A stretch of 64,000 bases of DNA from Paraburkholderia acidipaludis NBRC 101816 (lineage in GTDB: Bacteria > Pseudomonadota > Gammaproteobacteria > Burkholderiales > Burkholderiaceae), in assembly GCF_000684975.1 (NCBI RefSeq), contig NZ_BAXZ01000012.1, forward strand, positions 105,907 through 169,906, read 5' to 3'. The translations under genes and the position numbers were made by a program. Shown one piece after another: positions 25,187 to 33,297 of this stretch. Position 1 is the stretch's first letter; the number at the start of each line of letters is the position of its first letter. The notes below the pieces were generated by a model. It was not told the DNA's origin. It was given only the letters and a program-made list of their open reading frames with translations, and searched no databases.

Positions 25187-26203
25187 TCACACTCCTCTTT
25201 GTTGAGCCTCCATCATCGCCTTCTTTATCCAAGGGGGCGTGAAGCTATCGGATAGTTCGGCAAGGAGGCTGTCAGTTCCGTCGAATTTCATCTCTGGAAA
25301 GATCCAGCCATGCTTGGTTTCCTCTTCGAAGAGTCCGATGCCCAGGGGCATGAGCGCCAAAGAGAATTGAGCGCGATCACGGATCGATTCCGGTATCGCT
25401 TGTTGGAACTGCCCTGATGGCTCGGCAACGAGTTCAGCCAGACGAACGATGTTCCGTATTACTCGATCTTTGGCTAAGGTAACTTTGGCAGGTGTTGAAG
25501 CGGAAGTTATACCTAAACCTGGGCCAATATAGACTTTTCCGTCTATCTCAAGCGGAGTTGCGATACCCGACCTTCTCAATTGCATCCGCTCCTCACTGGT
25601 TGGGGCAAAACCTCCGGCGAGGACGTTCTTCAGTTCAAAGGGTTGCATTACTTCAAGCCAATTTCTTGCCACTACTTGAACTAGCTCTTGGTCAGAAAAA
25701 AGTGTCGAACCTTCGGCGTGCGTTCTCACATCGATGAACAGGACATCGTCGCGAAACGCGAGAAGAAAAAGTAGGTGATCCGAGCGCGTGGCAAAACCAG
25801 GAACGTGATTAGAAGGTTGCTCGGCAATATGTAGATGATGTATTCCCCAGTCTCCCCACAAGAGGTCAGTCCTGCCTCCGCGTCGGGTTCCACTTGGGTC
25901 CGAGTAAATAAGGCTTTTGCTTTGAAAGTGATTGATGTCGTCGCCTCGTTTAATCGCCTCAACCATCGAGCGCAAGGCTTGGCCAGTTTGGATGTCTAAC
26001 GTCTTAGGAAAGCAGTCGGAAAGATGTACTCTGCGTGGTCGCGGGTCGATTATGCGAAGCCGGAAGTCGAGCCAGCGGGTCAATGGTTCAGCCAGATGCT
26101 CGATTTTGCCACTGTGGGTAAGGTCAAGAGCTTTGATCAGAGATCTCGCGATCTCGTCCGCATCCGTTGCAAATCGTTGTCGCAGGATATTAGCGTCTTG
26201 CAT
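25187..26203 (-). CDS. Unknown 338-residue cargo protein, convergent to the pair
   Basis: Not recognised. AGGA precedes the ATG at 26203. The N-terminus is helical (about 1–50). Residues 107–126 include RRGGRTDLLWGDWGIHHLHI, and 141–160 include SDHLLFLLAFRDDVLFIDVR; these conserved-looking Asp/His and beta-strand blocks suggest a compact enzymatic core, possibly nuclease-like. The C-terminal third contains IDGKVYIGPGLGIT and an amphipathic region. There is no signal peptide or membrane helix. It is convergent with the DUF2726 gene (87 bases apart) and has the lower GC of the element. It may be an independent cargo gene or a partner of the pair. Confidence 0.6.
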   Translation of the reverse strand: MQDANILRQRFATDADEIARSLIKALDLTHSGKIEHLAEPLTRWLDFRLRIIDPRPRRVHLSDCFPKTLDIQTGQALRSMVEAIKRGDDINHFQSKSLIYSDPSGTRRGGRTDLLWGDWGIHHLHIAEQPSNHVPGFATRSDHLLFLLAFRDDVLFIDVRTHAEGSTLFSDQELVQVVARNWLEVMQPFELKNVLAGGFAPTSEERMQLRRSGIATPLEIDGKVYIGPGLGITSASTPAKVTLAKDRVIRNIVRLAELVAEPSGQFQQAIPESIRDRAQFSLALMPLGIGLFEEETKHGWIFPEMKFDGTDSLLAELSDSFTPPWIKKAMMEAQQRGV

Positions 26204-26333
26204 GGAATCGTCCTGCTTTGAGATACCCTAAAAAGTTATAAGCCGTAGACGCTCCCCTAGGGTTAGGAACAGTCACGACCTACACCATAGATATGAGCCG
26301 ACTGGAGGAAAGATAACGACGTTTGCTTGGCCA

Positions 26334-26519
26334 ATGTACCCAGAAACCGATGCCGAATTTATAGCAATGATGCAGGCTATCGACAAAGTACTTGTCCAAG
26401 ACGGCCTAAGGCCTTCCCAACGCCCATTGCAAGTGGGACGAAATTATGGGAAGCCTTCCTCTGGGGAGGGCAGGCATTTCCTCCAGAAGACTGACTGCTG
26501 CATCTCGAGCACAAACTAG
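26334..26519 (+). CDS. Small orphan ORF near the element's right end (doubtful)
   Basis: A 61-codon frame (MYPETDAEFIAMMQAIDKVL…) with protein-like composition in its first 45 codons, then a less plausible tail. A GGAGG at 26304–26308 is too far from the ATG to serve it well. It may be a truncated or frameshifted remnant: another frame reads KLWEAFLWGGQAFPPED before a stop. The remainder of the 380 bases between the 338-residue gene and tamB holds only the right inverted repeat and AT-richer sequence without other features. Confidence 0.25.
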   Translation: MYPETDAEFIAMMQAIDKVLVQDGLRPSQRPLQVGRNYGKPSSGEGRHFLQKTDCCISSTN

Positions 26520-26534
26520 CGTGCGGCGCGCACT

Positions 26535-26553
26535 TAACTGCCCGATAATGGGG
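26535..26553 (-). repeat. Right terminal inverted repeat, 19 bp
   Basis: Reads CCCCATTATCGGGCAGTTA on the minus strand, an exact match to 22143–22161 inverted. It is followed by the TTGCAAGC copy at 26554–26561. Confidence 0.85.
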
Positions 26554-26561
26554 TTGCAAGC
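26554..26561. repeat. Right copy of 8-bp target-site duplication TTGCAAGC
   Basis: Direct repeat of 22135–22142, abutting the right terminal inverted repeat. The tamB stop codon lies 23 bases further on, so the insertion is outside the coding region. Confidence 0.75.
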
Positions 26562-26583
26562 CGTCTACGCGCCGCGAAGCGCC

Positions 26584-29500
26584 TTACCACTTGACCCGGT
26601 CGAAGCGCCGCGTGTAGAGCACGTCGGCGCCATAGAACGTGCCGCCATATGCGGCCACCGACCAGTAGCGCGAGAAGTTGACGGTCGCCTTGATCGCGTT
26701 CGAGGCCGACTGCAGCCCTTGCTCGTAGCCGATCACGAGCCATGTGTTGAGGGCCTTGGCGATCTTCACCACTTCCGGGTCGGTGAGGCCCACGTCGCTG
26801 CGCCCGATCGTGAATTCGTCGAGCCCCACCGACTCCGCAATCCGCTTGCCGCTCGCGCTGCCGAGCAGCGCGAGCGCCGTCGTCATCGAATTCTGCTGGC
26901 CGAGGTCGTTGCCCTGGTCGGTGCCGTGGCCGAACAGCAGCCAGGACAGCTTTTCGTTGTCGGGCACGTTGGGCTCGGAAACGAGCTTCGCCACCGGCGC
27001 CTCCACCGTGCCCGTGACCTGCACGCCCGCCTCGACCTCCTGGTTGCGGCGCATCGCGAGAATGTTGATGCCGGGATTCGCCACCGGCCCGTTGAACGTG
27101 AAGAAGCCGTTCTCGATGTTGAGCCTGGTCCCGAAGGCCGTGTAGCTGGACCCTTCCGTCACGCGCACGTTGCCCACCGCGCGCAGCGGCACGGCCGGCG
27201 CGCTCACCACCGTGATCGAGCCGGCGAGCCCAAGATCCGCGCCCTGCCCCTTGAAGCGGAAGTTGCGGCCCAGATCGATTTCGATGTTCGCGCGCGGCGA
27301 GAAGCGCGGCGCCGGCTTGCTGGCCGCCTGCTGGGCCTGCTCCTCGGGCGGTGGCGTGCCGCCGCGTGTCGTGCCGTCCGGACGCACGATCACGACGTCG
27401 TCGCCGAGTTCGGGCGCCGCCGACTCGGGCATGTCGAAGAGCGCATGATCGACCGTGAACTTGCCGTTGATCTGCATGGCGCCCAGGTGCCCCCCGTTCG
27501 CGATGTCCGCGCTGCCCGAAAGCGAGAGCTGCCGGTCCGGCGAGGCGAAGAGCTCGAGCTTGTCGGCGACGATGCTCGCCTTGAGATCGGGCTCCGCGTT
27601 GTCGAGGCCCACGCGGCCCGTCGCGCGCAGCGTGCCGCTCGCGCCGTGGAACTCCACCTGCTGGAAGTCCACGAGGTTTTGCGACAGCATCACGCGGACC
27701 ACGCCGTCCTTGAGCTGGATGCCCTGATCGACGAGCGTGGCGGAAAGCTCGTCGCCGGTCAGCGAGCCCGACACGTTCGGCCGCGCGACCGTGCCGGCCA
27801 GCGCGAGCTGCAGGGCAAGGCGGCCGTCGAGCACGTAGTTCGGCCCGAAGAGGCCGCCCGTGGTCTTCAGCGACGGCACGTTCGCCTTGATCGTGCCGCT
27901 CAGCACGGACTCGTCGTCGAGCGTGAGAACGCCGTCGCGCGGCGCGAGCGTGGCGTGCGCATCGACGTCGAGCGCGCCGATGCGGCTTGCCTGGGCATGC
28001 GCCGTCAGGTCGAGCCGGCTGCCGCCGGAAAACCCGGCGCGCGCGTTGAGGTCGCCGACGCCGAGCGAGGCGACGCCGCGCCCGATCTCGACCGTGACGT
28101 CGCCCGAACGGCGCTTGATCTGAACGTAGCCTGTCGCCGTCGGGCCGACCGAGAAGTCCCAGTCGCCGTCGAAGATCAGGTCGGTCTTGAGATTGGACGC
28201 CGTGCCGGTGATCTTCTGCTGAATCTGCAGCATGCGCGCGAGCGAAACCCCCGTGAGCGAGCCCGCCGAGCGGATGCGGCCGTGGTCGAGATCGAACGAC
28301 TTGAGGTCGAGCAGCGCGCCCTCCATCGCAAGACGCGTCGCGCCGAGCGTCACCTTGCCGGCCCCCGCGCTGATCGTGAGCGGCCTTTCCAGATTGAGGT
28401 CGGGCAAGCCGCGGTTCTGCAACTGCGTGACGGTGCCGTCCCAGCGCGTGCCGTCGCGCGTATCGGAGAGCTTGCCGTTGGCCGCCACTTGCATGTCGAG
28501 CGGCTGGCCTTGCAGCTTGCCCTTCGCGCTCGCCGTGAGCGTGTGCTGCGCGCGCGTGCCGGCAAGATGGGCCGAGAGCGTGGCGATTTCGACACCTGCG
28601 GCGGCGATGTCGCTCGCGTCGGCGCTGAAGGCGAGCGCGCCGTTCGCGCCATCGCGCACGTCGGCATGGCCTTGCGCATGGCCGACGCGGTTCTCGCCGA
28701 ACACGACGCCGTCGGCCTTGTAGTCGAGCGCGACATTGGGATGCGCGAAGGTGCCCGTGAGGTCGCCGCTCGCCGCGACCTGTCCCGCCACGCCGAAGCC
28801 GAGACGATCGAGCTGCGGCGCATCCACCGTGAAACGCAGGTGCTCGCCGGCCGCGCCGAAGCTGCCCTGCAGCGCCACATTGTTGCCCGCCACCGAAAGC
28901 GTCGCGCGGCTCGGCAGGATGCGCGAGCCCGCCAGCTGGACGACGCCCTCGCCCGTGAGCGGCAGGTCGTCGTAGACGCTCTGGCCGAGCTTGAACGCGG
29001 CCTTCGTCGTGAACGTGGGCGCGAGCGCGCCGCTCGCGTTGAGCGTGCCGTTCACGCGCGCCTCGATGCGGCGCGCGGGCGGCGCGGCCGGCGCGTTGCT
29101 CTTGCTCTTGCCGCGCGGCGCACCCGCCTCGGCCTTCGCCGAGGTATGGGAGGACGGGGCCTGCGAGGTGAGCGAGAGCGGATCGAAGTTGGAGAGCGCG
29201 GCCTTGAGCGCATAGCTCGAATGCGCGTCGTGCTTGATCTCGCCGGAAAGGTCGAGATGCCCCCCGCCCGAACTCACGCGCACGTCGCTCAACGAAAGGC
29301 GCGCCGGGTCGAACGTCACCTTGCCCTGGGCACGCAGCGCGGCTTTCGGGTCGGCGAGGTCGAGCGTGACGCTTTGCACGTCGTCGGCCAGGCGCACGGT
29401 GATCGGGCCGGCGAGCCGCGTCGGGCGCACGCTCGCTTCGATCGCATTCAGGTCGAGGCCGGCCACCTTGAGATCGAAGCGGCCGTTGCGCCCGCTGAGC

Positions 29501-30813
29501 GTGCCGCCGCCCGTCACCGTCGCGTCTTTTACCAGCCGCACGGCGAGATTGGAGAGGCGCTGCGTGTGGGCGTCGAGGACGACGTCGGTGCGGGCGTCCA
29601 CGAGCGGCAGCAGATGCGCGTCGATCGAGCCCGGCTTCGCATTGACGATCGATACGCTGCCCGCGACGGTGAAACCCGCGGCGCCGGATTTCGCTTGCGC
29701 GGATTTCGTTTCCGGGCGGGGGACGGAAGCCGCCGAAGCAGCGGATGCGGTTGCCCCGGCAACGGCAGGGCTCGCGACCGGCTGCAGGTCGGCGCGCAGC
29801 GCGAGATCGGCGAACGGCGCGCCGGGCGCGAAGGCCTGCGGGTTCACGTGATCGAACGCGAGCGTCGCGCGCTTGAGCGGCACAGGGGCGAACGGCATCG
29901 CCTCGACGTGCGCGCGCCCGGCCAGCTTCATGCCGCTCGCGTCGAGGTCGGCGGTGAGCGCCTCGAGCGAACCGCCCACGCGGCCGCTCACCTGCACGGC
30001 CTCGTCGTTCACCTTGCCCGAATAGCCGAAGTCGCCCGAGAGCGCGAACGGCCGCACGCCGTCGAGCTTCGCCTCGGCGCTCACCGCCCCGTAAGGCGTG
30101 TCGAGCTGCTCGACGGCGGCTTCGTGATGACGCCCGTCGCTGCGCGCATGGAACACGAAGTGCGAGAATTCGGTGGTCGTCGCGCCTTCGTGCAGCGTGA
30201 GCTTCGCCACGCGCAGATCGTCGATCTCCACCGCGAGCGGCAGCCGCAGGTCCTTCGGCAGCGTCATCGGCGCCGAAGGTTCCGTGGAAGGCACGATGCG
30301 CAGATCCACGTCGCCGATGTGCAGATAGCTCAGGACGAAGTGCCACGGCTTGCCGGAGAGGGTCCACTGGCCGCCGGCCCGGTCGACGGAGAGCGTCGTG
30401 CCGTCCGCGCCGTGCCAGCTCACATCGCGCAGGCGCAAGCCCGTCGCGATCGTGCCGCCTTCGAGCGTGCCGCCTAGCTGGCCGCCCAGCAGCTTCACGG
30501 CCGCGCGCCAGACGTAAGCCGTGCCGCGCTCGGTCGTCGCCGCGCCGTAGAGCAATCCCCCCACCAGCGAGACGATCAGCACCGGCACCGCGATCGCCCA
30601 CGCCAAGGCTCTCCACAGGTGGTGCTTGCGCCGCGGCGGCGGCGCGGGCGGCTCAGCGCCGCCGCCGGCCGCGCCGCCCGTACCGGAAGGGTCTCCAGGC
30701 TCCCTGGGACCGCCTGGCGGCGGTCCTTCGGGCGGCGCCCCGCCGCCCGCGGCGAGCGCGTGGTGCGCCGCGGCCGTCGGCCCGAACCAGCGTGCGAGCA
30801 GGCGCGCGCTCAT
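26584..30813 (-). CDS. tamB: Translocation and assembly module protein TamB (DUF490)
   Basis: A 1409-residue AsmA-like protein. A Gly/Pro-rich N-terminus of about 60 residues precedes a single membrane anchor (WRALAWAIAVPVLIVSLVGG, about 68–90). More than 1200 residues of beta-rich repeats follow and form a periplasm-spanning groove. The C-terminal DUF490 domain ends with FDRVKW and contains LSWLLFGHGTDQGNDLGQQN and GLDEFTIGRSDVG. TamB works with TamA in outer-membrane protein insertion and is linked to phospholipid transport between membranes. GGGAGG precedes the ATG. It lies 64 bases after tamA in one operon. Confidence 0.94.
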   Translation of the reverse strand: MSARLLARWFGPTAAAHHALAAGGGAPPEGPPPGGPREPGDPSGTGGAAGGGAEPPAPPPRRKHHLWRALAWAIAVPVLIVSLVGGLLYGAATTERGTAYVWRAAVKLLGGQLGGTLEGGTIATGLRLRDVSWHGADGTTLSVDRAGGQWTLSGKPWHFVLSYLHIGDVDLRIVPSTEPSAPMTLPKDLRLPLAVEIDDLRVAKLTLHEGATTTEFSHFVFHARSDGRHHEAAVEQLDTPYGAVSAEAKLDGVRPFALSGDFGYSGKVNDEAVQVSGRVGGSLEALTADLDASGMKLAGRAHVEAMPFAPVPLKRATLAFDHVNPQAFAPGAPFADLALRADLQPVASPAVAGATASAASAASVPRPETKSAQAKSGAAGFTVAGSVSIVNAKPGSIDAHLLPLVDARTDVVLDAHTQRLSNLAVRLVKDATVTGGGTLSGRNGRFDLKVAGLDLNAIEASVRPTRLAGPITVRLADDVQSVTLDLADPKAALRAQGKVTFDPARLSLSDVRVSSGGGHLDLSGEIKHDAHSSYALKAALSNFDPLSLTSQAPSSHTSAKAEAGAPRGKSKSNAPAAPPARRIEARVNGTLNASGALAPTFTTKAAFKLGQSVYDDLPLTGEGVVQLAGSRILPSRATLSVAGNNVALQGSFGAAGEHLRFTVDAPQLDRLGFGVAGQVAASGDLTGTFAHPNVALDYKADGVVFGENRVGHAQGHADVRDGANGALAFSADASDIAAAGVEIATLSAHLAGTRAQHTLTASAKGKLQGQPLDMQVAANGKLSDTRDGTRWDGTVTQLQNRGLPDLNLERPLTISAGAGKVTLGATRLAMEGALLDLKSFDLDHGRIRSAGSLTGVSLARMLQIQQKITGTASNLKTDLIFDGDWDFSVGPTATGYVQIKRRSGDVTVEIGRGVASLGVGDLNARAGFSGGSRLDLTAHAQASRIGALDVDAHATLAPRDGVLTLDDESVLSGTIKANVPSLKTTGGLFGPNYVLDGRLALQLALAGTVARPNVSGSLTGDELSATLVDQGIQLKDGVVRVMLSQNLVDFQQVEFHGASGTLRATGRVGLDNAEPDLKASIVADKLELFASPDRQLSLSGSADIANGGHLGAMQINGKFTVDHALFDMPESAAPELGDDVVIVRPDGTTRGGTPPPEEQAQQAASKPAPRFSPRANIEIDLGRNFRFKGQGADLGLAGSITVVSAPAVPLRAVGNVRVTEGSSYTAFGTRLNIENGFFTFNGPVANPGINILAMRRNQEVEAGVQVTGTVEAPVAKLVSEPNVPDNEKLSWLLFGHGTDQGNDLGQQNSMTTALALLGSASGKRIAESVGLDEFTIGRSDVGLTDPEVVKIAKALNTWLVIGYEQGLQSASNAIKATVNFSRYWSVAAYGGTFYGADVLYTRRFDRVKW

Positions 30814-30877
30814 GCGACAGCCTCCCCGGCGCCCGGCAGCGGCGGCAAAACGAAGCGGAGCGTGGCGGGCGTCGTCA

Positions 30878-32773
30878 TCAGAAAGCGATCCCGAGCGTCA
30901 GGTAAGGCCGCACGCTGCGGGTGCGAAACCCGTAGGCGACGTCGAGGTTGACCGGGCCCACCGGGCTGCGCCAGCGCGCGCCCACGCCGGCGCCCGGATA
31001 AAAGACCTTTTCGCCCCAGGTGTCGGTGGCGGTGCCGATGTCGAAGAACGCCGCGGCGCCCCAGTCGCGGGTGAACCAGTGCTGGTACTCGGACGACCCC
31101 GTCACGAGGTATTTGGTCGGCAGGATCGAGCCGTCGACATTGTTGCCGAGACTGTCGAAGGCATAGCCGCGCACCGAGTTCGAGCCGCCCGCGCGGAACA
31201 ACAGCGAGGCCGGCACGTCGGTCGAGCTCGCGCCCGTGAACACCCCGCCCAGCTCGGCGCGGAACAGCACGAGGTCGGTGCGGCCGATCGGCAGGTATTG
31301 CTGGCCGCGCATGTAGGCGCGGCCGAAGGTGGCGTCGGAAAGCACGTCCTTCACGGCAAAGCCGGCCTCGACGCGAATCACGTTGCCCGAGCGCGGAAAG
31401 AGCGGATCGTCGACGTTGCGGCGCGTCCAAGACCACTGCGGCATGAGCGCCCGGGCGATGGTGGGCGCCGCCGCGTTCTGGTCGAGCCGGTCCTGGACGT
31501 AGAACAGCGAATAGGCGAAGTCGATGTTCTGCGAGGTGCGCGTGCGCTGCAGCCCGGCGCGCAGGCTATAGATGCGCGTATCGGACACGTCGGTCGTCGT
31601 GTAGGACGCGAGCGCGCTATTGGTCCACGCGCGGTAGCCGGGCGGCATCGAAAGCTGGATCTGGCCGTACTGCTGGATCTGGTCGATCCGCCCCTGGAGC
31701 TGAAGGGGCCACGCCGCGCCGAAGGTGTCGAGATAGGTGTACGAGCCCTGCACGTGCGCGCCGGTGTCGGTCGAGTAGCCCACCCCGCCGCGGAAGCTGT
31801 TGTACGGATACTCGCTCACCTTCACGTGCACGGGTGTATCGAGCGGCTTCTGGGTGTTGTCGTCCACGTCGATCGCGACGCTCGCGTAATAGGGCGTGTT
31901 CTGCAGTTGCCGCTGCAGTTCCGTGATGCGGTTCACGTCGTAGATCTCGCCCGGCGCGATCGGATTGACGTTGCCGACGATGTAGGCCGGATAGCGGCTC
32001 GGCCCCGAGACGTCGAGCTGGCCCATCGTGAAGGTGGGCCCGCTGTCGAACAGGACGGAGAGCTTCGCGTCGTGCGCGAGCGGGTCGATGCGCGCCTCGG
32101 AATGCACGATCTTCGCGCCGATGTAGCGCTTCGACTGCAGGGCCTTGAGCGCGGCATTCTTGGCGTCGTTCCAGCCCGACTGCGTGAACGGGTCGCCGTC
32201 GTGCAGCGAGAACGCGAAGCGCGCGGCGTTTTCCTGGCGCTTGTCCTCGGTCAGCACCGGGCCGCGGAACGTCAGCTCGACCGACGAGATCGTCGTGCGC
32301 GGCCCCGGGTCCACGCTCACGTGCACCGTCCGCTTGCCGTTCACGGTGCGCACGTCCGTGCGCACGACCGGCGAAAAGTAGCCGTCGGTAGAGGCGAGAT
32401 CGCGCACCTGCTGGGGCGTGGCGGTGACGAGAAAGCCGAACTGGTCGTCGCTCACGTCCTTGCGGGTCGAAAACCGCGCGATGTCCAGGTGCGCCTCGAG
32501 CAGCTTGCGCAGCTCGCGCGGCGAGGCGTCGATCTTGACGTCGTAGACAGTGGGCTTGTGCGACCAGGGCAGCAGGTCGGTCAGCGCGGCTTGCGCGGGC
32601 TCGGCCGGGAGCAGGACGGCGGCGATCAGGCCGGCGGCGAGCCACGCGCAGAGACGAAAGGACGGGTGGACGAGGAAGCGCACCGGGAAATGCCCGGCGG
32701 CGGCGTGCGTGGGCCGCGCCTCCACCGGGAGACGCCGCCGTGCGCGCCACGCTTCGATCATCCATCCCGCCAA
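30878..32773 (-). CDS. tamA: Outer-membrane translocation module TamA (BamA/Omp85 family)
   Basis: About 631 residues. The leader contains LCAWLAAGLIAAVLLPAEPAQA. POTRA domains follow (about 70–290, with VYDVKIDASPRELRKLLEAH and ISSVELTFRGPVLTEDKRQ), then the 16-strand barrel with LFPRSGNVIRVEAG, the Omp85 motif VRGYAFDS and the terminal strand RPYLTLGIAF. The start is uncertain. An ATG at 32809 is possible, but a TATAAA -10 lies inside that extension. The TTG at 32773 has GGAGG six bases upstream and is preferred; an ATG at 32761 is the other choice. Co-transcribed with tamB. Confidence 0.92.
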   Translation of the reverse strand: MAGWMIEAWRARRRLPVEARPTHAAAGHFPVRFLVHPSFRLCAWLAAGLIAAVLLPAEPAQAALTDLLPWSHKPTVYDVKIDASPRELRKLLEAHLDIARFSTRKDVSDDQFGFLVTATPQQVRDLASTDGYFSPVVRTDVRTVNGKRTVHVSVDPGPRTTISSVELTFRGPVLTEDKRQENAARFAFSLHDGDPFTQSGWNDAKNAALKALQSKRYIGAKIVHSEARIDPLAHDAKLSVLFDSGPTFTMGQLDVSGPSRYPAYIVGNVNPIAPGEIYDVNRITELQRQLQNTPYYASVAIDVDDNTQKPLDTPVHVKVSEYPYNSFRGGVGYSTDTGAHVQGSYTYLDTFGAAWPLQLQGRIDQIQQYGQIQLSMPPGYRAWTNSALASYTTTDVSDTRIYSLRAGLQRTRTSQNIDFAYSLFYVQDRLDQNAAAPTIARALMPQWSWTRRNVDDPLFPRSGNVIRVEAGFAVKDVLSDATFGRAYMRGQQYLPIGRTDLVLFRAELGGVFTGASSTDVPASLLFRAGGSNSVRGYAFDSLGNNVDGSILPTKYLVTGSSEYQHWFTRDWGAAAFFDIGTATDTWGEKVFYPGAGVGARWRSPVGPVNLDVAYGFRTRSVRPYLTLGIAF

Positions 32774-32789
32774 ACGAGACCTCCGGCCT

Positions 32790-32795
32790 TTTATA
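32790..32795 (-). promoter_or_regulatory. Candidate -10 of the tamA–tamB promoter
   Basis: TATAAA on the minus strand, 16 bases before the preferred TTG start. It helps decide the tamA start because it falls downstream of the alternative ATG. No consensus -35 is seen. Confidence 0.45.
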
Positions 32796-33039
32796 GAGCA
32801 GACTGCCACGCCTCGTAGCCACGCTTGCGTTGCCGCGCGCCGCCGGGTTGCCCCCGATCGCCGGCCCGATGCCGGCCTGATCGCGGCTCCGCGCGGGGCG
32901 CAAACGCGTTATTTGAACACATCGGCACGGGATTACCCCAGCGCGTGGCGCGGCGAGTTTGTTCTGACACCTTGTTACGACACCGTCACGCCGCCTGCCT
33001 GGACCGCCCGCCCGGATGTTCCGCGCCGCACGCTTGCGG

Positions 33040-33097
33040 TAAAATTGCGGCCGACACGAACAACGGCGGCCCTGCACCGATGCGAGCCGCCTTTTTT
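33040..33097 (+). promoter_or_regulatory. Candidate -10 and leader hairpin with T-tract before DUF3460–scpA
   Basis: TAAAAT (33040–33045) is followed by a stem GGCGGC / GCCGCC (33065–33070 and 33086–33091) and six Ts (33092–33097), ending 14 bases before the DUF3460 start. It has the form of an intrinsic terminator placed in a 5' leader, hence a possible attenuator. The rest of the 338-base divergent gap from tamA shows nothing else. Confidence 0.45.
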
Positions 33098-33111
33098 GAC
33101 GGACGTCGACC

Positions 33112-33297
33112 ATGTATCAGTCGGACATCACGCAGTTCCTGACCCAGCTCAAGCAGCAGAAGCCGCAGCTCGAGGACCAGCAACGCAAGGGCCGCGCGCT
33201 CCTGTGGGACAAGCAGCCGGTCGATCTCGACGAACGCGAGCGCCAGCAGGCCTCGCGCGTCAAGCAGACGTCGTACGTCTACTACCAGAACTTCTGA
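33112..33297 (+). CDS. DUF3460 family small protein
   Basis: A 61-residue protein of the Burkholderiales DUF3460 family (MYQSDITQFLTQLKQQKPQL… ending SYVYYQNF). It is helical and strongly charged, with no membrane segment. Function unknown. The stop codon overlaps the scpA start (TGATG), so translation is coupled and the two are expressed together. Confidence 0.85.
   Translation: MYQSDITQFLTQLKQQKPQLEDQQRKGRALLWDKQPVDLDERERQQASRVKQTSYVYYQNF

Larger units (their letters stand above)
22143..26553. mobile_element. 4.4-kb non-autonomous transposon-like element with cargo genes
   Basis: The segment is bounded by perfect 19-bp inverted repeats and flanked by an 8-bp direct repeat. It sits in the otherwise empty convergent gap between metG and tamB. 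Its base composition and codon use are visibly less GC-rich than either flank. It encodes a coupled pair (22455–24122 and 24119–25099), a convergent gene (25187–26203) and a small orphan ORF (26334–26519). None resembles a DDE, HUH, serine or tyrosine recombinase, so it was either mobilised by a transposase supplied elsewhere or uses an unrecognised one. I could not assign the ends to a known IS family. Confidence 0.75.

Noticed and set aside
26446..30477. 1343-codon plus-strand frame opposite tamB
   Set aside because: Antisense shadow of tamB in high-GC DNA; Arg/Ala/Gly/His-rich product without recognisable domains.
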